Assembly: GCA_947305555.1 (NCBI GenBank)
Contig: CAMZDW010000008.1
Span: 1 to 35,932 of the forward strand
Length of the DNA stretch: 35,932 nt
Direction of reading: 5' to 3'
Source of the DNA: an uncultured Elusimicrobium sp.
Lineage (GTDB): Bacteria; Elusimicrobiota; Elusimicrobia; Elusimicrobiales; Elusimicrobiaceae
Shown here: in pieces, positions 31,111-35,932 of the stretch
How positions within the stretch are numbered: the stretch's first letter is position 1
Layout of the letters: every line of letters begins with the position of its first letter
Notes under the pieces: generated by a model
The model's input: only the letters and a program-made list of their open reading frames with translations
Database searches by the model: none
Told to the model about the DNA's origin: nothing
Position numbers and translations under genes: made by a program

Positions 31111-32676
31111 ATGAAGAATCGTTTAGCAGTGATGTTGTCCTGTGTGACGGTGTTGGGATTGGTTAGTGTGGCTTCTGCGCAAGAAACGCGGCAAACTCTT
31201 CCCAGCGATAATACCATCGCACTTACAGAAGATACGACAGTAAGACTGTCTAGCGAGTCTGATTTGTACAAGGATACGGAAGGACCTTCCCCGTTAGACC
31301 GGAAAGTTTCTATCCGTGTGTCCAATGTACCGATACAGGCTTTCTTGAACAGTATTACGACGCAGGCGGGCATTAACTTCATCATGGGTGGTGAAGAATA
31401 TGCCAATAAGAAAGTAACTGCCTCGCTGACTCGTGTAACCGTTCGGGAAGCGTTGGACACGCTGTTGCGTGTACATGGTTTGGCATACCAACGTATTGGT
31501 AAAAGCGATAGCTACGTTGTAACCAAACGTTCCAGCGAAGCTCCGGATACGATTACTAAGATCTATACGCTGAGCTATATTTCCCTGCAGGGGTTAGGTT
31601 CCTCTTCAGGAGAATTTAATAGCATTATGCCGCAAAATGTGTCCAGCTCCGTCAATTCTGATATTGGTACTGGCGAAAGTGGCTCCTCTTCCGGTTCTAA
31701 TGATAGCTATAGCGGTGGTTCGGAAATCACGGGTATTATCAAGAGTATGCTTTCTCCCGCAGGACGCATAGCTGTAGATCCGCGAACCAATAAATTGATT
31801 ATTACGGATGTTCCGGAAGTATTTCCTCAAGTGGAAAATATCTTGGCAGAATTAGATATTAAACCGCCGCAGATCTTGATTGAAGCGCAAATCGTGGAAG
31901 TCAGCAAAACCAGTGGTTTAAGCTTAGGTTTTGAATATGGCGATTCCAGCGGTACAATGATTCGTGCCACAGCTCCCAGACGCAGAGTGGACTTGGACTA
32001 CGTGAAAGGAAATGGTGTAAAAGGATGGAACTACATCTTCCCGTCCGCTGATCAAGTAAATAACGGTTCAAGTGGTGGTTCCAGCAGCTCCGGTGGTTCC
32101 TCCTCTAGTTCTGGTGAGGGCGGCAATGACCAAGCCGGTTTGTTAGATTTCTCGGCCTTTAACATTGTACTTAAGAGCTTGCTTACCCGCGGGGAAGCCA
32201 AATATTTGGGTAAACCGAAAGTAGTCACGCTCAATAACAAAGAAGCCACAATCACGACTTCACGTGATGCGACGGTAGGTTATTCCCAAAGTGTTTCTGG
32301 TAGCGGTAATGCAACGATGACTACCAAAAATGCTGAAAGAAAACGGGTCGGTTTGGTGTTACGTGTAACTCCGCAAGTTAACCGCGAAGGATATGTAACC
32401 TTGTACGTACAACCTTCCTACTCGGATGTTATCTCTTCTGGGTTTGAAGATTCTAAAGATACGACCACTCGTGCAGCTTCTACGTTGGTTCGTGTGAAGA
32501 ACGGGCAAACTGTTGTTATCGGCGGTTTGTTGACTTCTCGTGAAACGGAACAAACACGTAAAGTACCGTTGTTGGGTGATATTCCGATATTGGGTTGGTT
32601 GTTTACCAGCACTTCGAAATCCAAAGATACCAACGATTTGGTTATCTTTATTACTCCAACAATCTTAGCTGAGTAA
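31111..32676 (+). CDS. pilQ: type IV pilus / type II secretion secretin (PilQ/GspD family)
   Basis: A 521-residue outer-membrane secretin with a signal peptide (ending ASA, cleavage before QE). N-domains: STN-like NVPIQAFLNSITTQAGINFIMG and VTVREALDTLLRVHGLAYQ, then IAVDPRTNKLIITDVPEVFPQVENILAELDIKPPQILIEAQIVEVSKTSG. The secretin core ends with TTRAASTLVRVKNGQTVVIGGLLTSRETEQTRKVPLLGDIPILGWLF and DLVIFITPTIL, the family signature. Two Ser/Gly-rich low-complexity loops lie around residues 183-205 and 315-335. It lacks AMIN domains and is shorter than proteobacterial PilQ (around 700 residues), so wall binding may be done by the OmpA-like protein at 26157. AGGAGG precedes the start. Confidence 0.95.
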   Translation: MKNRLAVMLSCVTVLGLVSVASAQETRQTLPSDNTIALTEDTTVRLSSESDLYKDTEGPSPLDRKVSIRVSNVPIQAFLNSITTQAGINFIMGGEEYANKKVTASLTRVTVREALDTLLRVHGLAYQRIGKSDSYVVTKRSSEAPDTITKIYTLSYISLQGLGSSSGEFNSIMPQNVSSSVNSDIGTGESGSSSGSNDSYSGGSEITGIIKSMLSPAGRIAVDPRTNKLIITDVPEVFPQVENILAELDIKPPQILIEAQIVEVSKTSGLSLGFEYGDSSGTMIRATAPRRRVDLDYVKGNGVKGWNYIFPSADQVNNGSSGGSSSSGGSSSSSGEGGNDQAGLLDFSAFNIVLKSLLTRGEAKYLGKPKVVTLNNKEATITTSRDATVGYSQSVSGSGNATMTTKNAERKRVGLVLRVTPQVNREGYVTLYVQPSYSDVISSGFEDSKDTTTRAASTLVRVKNGQTVVIGGLLTSRETEQTRKVPLLGDIPILGWLFTSTSKSKDTNDLVIFITPTILAE

Positions 32677-32695
32677 TTTGAGAGTGTAGTTTTTT

Positions 32696-32721
32696 GCCTG
32701 CCCCTGATTTCAGGGGCAGGC
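32696..32721 (+). other. strong hairpin between secretin and pilB
   Basis: GCCTGCCCCTG (32696-32706), loop ATTT, CAGGGGCAGGC (32711-32721): perfect 11-bp GC-rich stem. No T run follows (ACGAATATAG does), so it is not a standard terminator. It may protect the upstream mRNA or cause partial termination between secretin and motor genes. Confidence 0.65.
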
Positions 32722-32755
32722 ACGAATATAGTAGATACAAACAGAGGATTAGGAA

Positions 32756-34495
32756 ATGGCAAAACCGTTACATGAAATTATGCTGGAGCAAGGTGTGCTG
32801 ACCCAGGAACAGGTTAAGCGTGCAGAATTAGCTGCCAAACAGAACAATATTTCTTTTGCAGATGCCATTTTGAAGTTTGGTTTTGCAACGGAAGAACAAG
32901 TTACGATGTCCCTTGCTAAACATTTTTCCATTCCCTACGCTTCTAAAGAAAATGGCATTTTGGTGCCAGAACGGGAACAAAATTTGCAGGAGATTATTCC
33001 CGAAAAATTTGCTCGCGAAAATATGATTATGCCTCTATTTTTAGAGGATGATTCCATGGCCGTTGCTTTGTTGGATCCCACCAACCTGTTTTTATTGGAA
33101 AATATCCAATTGATGTCTGGAAAACAAATTCGTCCTTTTATTGCTTCCAAAAGCCAATTGTTAAATGCAATGGATTTGTTTTACTCCAGCAAAAACCTGT
33201 TGGATGAGGTAATGAATGAATCTGCTGAAGGGGTATCTGCAGAACCAACAGGTTCCGAAGAAGACGTTGAGGTAGATTCTACAGGCTTCTTAGATTTGGA
33301 TAAACCTTCCTTAAGCTCTTCCCAATACGTTAAGCAGGTAAACGCTATTTTAAGGCAGGCTATTGCTGAGCGTGCTTCTGATATTCACTTGGAATTGTTT
33401 GATGAGCGTGTGTCATTACGTTTCCGCATTGACGGTTCTTTATATGAACGTACTGCCCCTGCGAAAGAGGCCGTAAACGCTATTATTTCTCGTATTAAAA
33501 TTTTATCTAAGTTGGATATCGCTGAAAAACGTTTGCCACAGGATGGTTCATTTACGATTCGTTACCAGAACCGTTCCATTGAAGTCCGTGTGTCTGTATG
33601 TCCGGCAGTGTACGGGGAAAAGCTCGTGCTTCGTATCTTGGATAAAGGTAGCAACGAGATGAACATAGATAGATTGGGTTTTGAGCCGGAACAGAAAAAA
33701 GCATTCTTGGAAGCGGCCAACCTTCCCCACGGTTTGATTTTCTTGACGGGGCCAACCGGTTCCGGAAAATCTACCACGCTAAACGCTGTTTTGACCACTA
33801 TTCGTACTTCGGAACTTAATTTTATGACGTTGGAAGACCCAGTAGAATACAAACTGGCTGGTATTAGTCAGGTGCAAGTAAAACCGGCTATTGGTCTTAC
33901 GTTCGCTGCGGGGTTGCGTTCCTTCTTACGTCAAGACCCGGACGTAATTCTGGTGGGGGAGGTGCGCGATAACGAAACAGCCGAAGCTTGTTTAAAAGCG
34001 GCCCTCACGGGGCACTTAGTGCTCTCCACCTTACACACAAACGAAGCGTTGGGGGCAGTTCCTCGTTTAATTGATATGGGAATGGAACCGTTTTTGTTAG
34101 CTTCTTCTTTGGCGCTGGTAGCGGCGCAGCGCTTAGTGCGTATTTTATGCCCGTATTGTAAAGTGCCTCACGTGCCGGATCCGGCAACGTTGGCCCGTAT
34201 TATTCAAGAAGGGCATTTAAATCCCCAAGATCAGCATTCTTGGACGTTTTTTAAAGCAGTAGGATGTCCGAAATGTTTTGGTACAGGTTTTATGGGCCGA
34301 CGAGCTATTTACGAAGTATATCGTATGACTGAAGATATGCGCAATATCATTTATAAGACGCAAGACTTGGTAGAGTTAAAACGTGCGGCCGTTCGGTCTG
34401 GTGCATTAAATTTGCGTGCTAATGGATGGCGCAAAGTGATTCGCGGCCAAACGACTATAGATGAGATCTTGAGTATTACGACGGCGGATGAATAA
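32756..34495 (+). CDS. pilB: pilus extension ATPase PilB (GspE family)
   Basis: A 579-residue hexameric ATPase that drives pilin polymerisation. N-terminal MshEN/T2SSE-N domain about residues 1-150 (LTQEQVKRAELAAKQN, ATEEQVTMSLAKHFSIPYAS). Catalytic domain: ASDIHLE, RFRIDGSL, SRIKILSKLDIAEKRLPQDG (Arg-rich loops), Walker A GPTGSGKST at 332-340 (Lys338), LRQDPDVILVGEVRD with Glu402 (Walker B), TGHLVLSTLHTNEA (His box), and a tetra-Cys zinc motif CPYC ... CPKC. Length and domains match PilB/GspE rather than the retraction ATPase PilT. It follows the secretin by 79 bp and is followed by pilC. Confidence 0.96.
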   Translation: MAKPLHEIMLEQGVLTQEQVKRAELAAKQNNISFADAILKFGFATEEQVTMSLAKHFSIPYASKENGILVPEREQNLQEIIPEKFARENMIMPLFLEDDSMAVALLDPTNLFLLENIQLMSGKQIRPFIASKSQLLNAMDLFYSSKNLLDEVMNESAEGVSAEPTGSEEDVEVDSTGFLDLDKPSLSSSQYVKQVNAILRQAIAERASDIHLELFDERVSLRFRIDGSLYERTAPAKEAVNAIISRIKILSKLDIAEKRLPQDGSFTIRYQNRSIEVRVSVCPAVYGEKLVLRILDKGSNEMNIDRLGFEPEQKKAFLEAANLPHGLIFLTGPTGSGKSTTLNAVLTTIRTSELNFMTLEDPVEYKLAGISQVQVKPAIGLTFAAGLRSFLRQDPDVILVGEVRDNETAEACLKAALTGHLVLSTLHTNEALGAVPRLIDMGMEPFLLASSLALVAAQRLVRILCPYCKVPHVPDPATLARIIQEGHLNPQDQHSWTFFKAVGCPKCFGTGFMGRRAIYEVYRMTEDMRNIIYKTQDLVELKRAAVRSGALNLRANGWRKVIRGQTTIDEILSITTADE

Positions 34496-34525
34496 ATTTA
34501 GTTATGTTATTTAAATAGAGGTTTT

Positions 34526-35743
34526 ATGCAAAAATATACATATTTAGTAAAAGATTCTGACGGAAAATCCCATAAGGGAACCGTAACGGCAGATAGCCGA
34601 GAAAAGGTGATTTTTGCGTTACAAAACAAAGGTTATCTGGTGTTGGATGTGCACGAAGGAAGCGGTCGCATCTTTGGTGGAGGTGCACGTCGGCGCGGAG
34701 GAAAAGTTCCCGGTCACGTATTAGCTTTCTTTGCAGAACAGCTTTCTACCTTGATCGCGGGGGGTGTACCTTTGGTACGTGCAGTTTCCCTGTTGGGAGA
34801 ATATGCTTCTAACGCGACATTGGGCGTGGTGTTAACACAAGTAGCCAAGGACGTTGCAGGTGGACAATCCTTACATACAGCCCTCTCACAACATCCTCGT
34901 ACTTTTAGTCACATTTGGCTTTCCTTGGTACAGGCCGGGGAAGTGGGTGGTAAGTTGGCGGATACCTTGATGCAGATTTCAACTTATACAAAAACCCAGG
35001 AAGGTATGAAAAGTAAGATTATTACGGCTATTACATACCCAGCTATTTTGATGTTAGCTTCTGTGGGGGTGTTGATTTACTTCGTAATCGGAATCGTGCC
35101 GACATTTGCCCAGATCTTTAAGGATTTTAACATTGACCTGCCTATGATTACCGTGTTGGTGTTAAATATCTCTGGTTTTGTTGTAAACCACGGTTTCTTG
35201 TTGATTGTTATCATGGTATTTACTTTTATCATGTTCCGATTCTACATCAAAACTGTTGATGGGCAAAAACGATGGCATGCTTTTCTACTCAGTATGCCGC
35301 TTTTTGGAAACTTCCTTAAAAATATTTACTATGACCGGATGCTTTCCACGTTGTCTACCTTGCTTACCAGCGGTGTGACCATTTTGAATGCCATTTTGGT
35401 ATTGGAAGAATCATTTGACAGCAACGTGATTATTCAAAATGCGCTCAAACAGGTTCGTGCAGACGTAGCGGCCGGGAGATCTATTTCGGATTCATTCCGC
35501 TCAACAGGAGTATTCCCCGGGTTGATGACCGAAATGATGCTCATGGGTGAAGAGTCAGGTAAGTTACCTAGCATTATTTCTACACTGTCCAAATTCTATG
35601 CCGATGCTGTGGAGCAGTTTATTGCCCGGTTCTCTGCGGTTATTGATCCAATTTTGATTGTAGGGGTTGGTTCATTAATTGGGATAGTGGTCGCTTCTAT
35701 TTTCTTGCCTATCTTTAAATTGTCCCAGATCGGCGGTAACTAG
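34526..35743 (+). CDS. pilC: pilus inner-membrane platform protein PilC (GspF family)
   Basis: A 405-residue polytopic protein with two GspF cytoplasmic domains (about residues 65-190 and 270-390). The typical FFAEQLSTLIAGGVPLVRAVSLL, GGQSLHTALSQHP and FSHIWLSLVQAGEVGG are in the first copy; YYDRMLSTLSTLLTSGVTILNAI, VRADVAAGRSISDSFRSTGVFPGLMTEMMLMGEESGKL are in the second. Three transmembrane helices lie at about 170-190, 215-240 and 375-400. It sits on PilB and couples ATP hydrolysis to pilin insertion. It lies 30 bp after pilB. The next gene, a pilin, starts 10 bp downstream. Confidence 0.96.
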   Translation: MQKYTYLVKDSDGKSHKGTVTADSREKVIFALQNKGYLVLDVHEGSGRIFGGGARRRGGKVPGHVLAFFAEQLSTLIAGGVPLVRAVSLLGEYASNATLGVVLTQVAKDVAGGQSLHTALSQHPRTFSHIWLSLVQAGEVGGKLADTLMQISTYTKTQEGMKSKIITAITYPAILMLASVGVLIYFVIGIVPTFAQIFKDFNIDLPMITVLVLNISGFVVNHGFLLIVIMVFTFIMFRFYIKTVDGQKRWHAFLLSMPLFGNFLKNIYYDRMLSTLSTLLTSGVTILNAILVLEESFDSNVIIQNALKQVRADVAAGRSISDSFRSTGVFPGLMTEMMLMGEESGKLPSIISTLSKFYADAVEQFIARFSAVIDPILIVGVGSLIGIVVASIFLPIFKLSQIGGN

Positions 35744-35753
35744 GGGAGGATTT

Positions 35754-35932
35754 ATGAAAAAAAGGAAAGGGTTTACCTTATTGGAAGTGTTGGTTGTAGT
35801 GGTGATTGCAATTTCTGTAACGGCGTTTGCGGTGCCTGCGTACAAGAAAACCCAGGAGAAAAATAAATATTTAGCCGCCCAAGGTGTTTTACTGGATTTG
35901 GGTGCGGCCGTACAAGCGTTGCGTGCCGATTT
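35754..35932 (+). CDS. type IV pilin / pseudopilin, N-terminal part (cut by right edge)
   Basis: Starts at 35754 behind GGGGAGG (35743-35749) and runs off the right edge after 59 residues. Leader MKKRKG is cut before Phe, then FTLLEVLVVVVIAISVTAFAVPAYKK with Glu at +5. Compared with the three solitary pilins it lacks the IIGILxSVxxPQYQ signature and has AVPAY, so it may be a GspG-like or minor pilin built into the assembly operon. Confidence 0.88.
   Translation, partial: MKKRKGFTLLEVLVVVVIAISVTAFAVPAYKKTQEKNKYLAAQGVLLDLGAAVQALRAD

Noticed and set aside
1-35932. CRISPR arrays, defence islands, transposons, prophage or tRNA genes
   Set aside because: No regularly spaced repeats, no transposase, integrase or phage proteins, and no tRNA-like cloverleaf or T-arm motif was recognised by eye.

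Overview
The window looks like chromosomal DNA of a diderm (Gram-negative type) bacterium, most likely a gut-type Elusimicrobiota (Elusimicrobium-like). This is a pattern-recognition call, not a database result. The basis is: lipopolysaccharide genes (kdsA, kdsD, lptC, lptA, lptB); several stand-alone type IV pilin genes with very short leaders and near-identical N-termini; a SpoIID/LytB-domain protein in a non-sporulating setting; and moderate GC with tightly packed, ATGA-overlapping operons. I see no tRNA, rRNA, CRISPR array, transposase, integrase or phage gene.

Layout. 1-1370: the end of a Cys-rich protein that runs off the left edge, and a pilin. 1460-3130: a lemA-htpX stress operon with a structured leader. 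3155-7627: a TPR-SpoIID protein (minus), a small lipoprotein (plus), and two secreted proteins of unknown function (minus). 7761-8212: no gene, but a strong promoter, about 400 nt of highly structured sequence with a 5'/3' closing helix, and a terminator; this is a candidate novel non-coding RNA. 8242-9209: yggU and yggS (minus). 9274-12240: an MFS transporter, then DUF4321-like / maf / trxB. 12316: a pilin. 12866-17868 (minus): a Kdo/LPS-transport operon, kdsA - small membrane ORF - kdsD - lptC - lptA - lptB - serine acetyltransferase. 17983: a pilin. 18494-20250 (minus): dut, a HEAT-repeat protein and a very small ORF. 20362-21345: an esterase-fold protein that has lost its nucleophile.

21361-21629 is an AT-rich intergenic region followed by six DnaA boxes in 136 bp. 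It is a strong oriC candidate with no dnaA beside it. Gene orientation fits: 10 of the 12 genes on its left (12.8-21.3 kb) point left, apart from the pilin and the esterase-like gene, and every gene on its right points right. Right of it come a Pal/OmpA-like lipoprotein, an HtpX paralogue whose zinc-protease motif is destroyed, an O-antigen-ligase/TPR membrane protein, and a type IV pilus (or type II secretion-like) assembly operon. That operon runs: coiled-coil/OmpA-like protein, PilM-PilN fusion, PilO, PilP, secretin, PilB, PilC, then a pilin cut by the right edge.

How the parts fit: the operon at 26-36 kb would build the pilus machine, and the scattered single pilin genes would supply alternative subunits. 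The LPS operon and Pal, SpoIID and LemA/HtpX proteins serve the envelope. A recurrent promoter layout stands out: at least six genes have a -10-like hexamer ending only 6-7 nt before the ATG and no clear Shine-Dalgarno site, which implies leaderless mRNAs.
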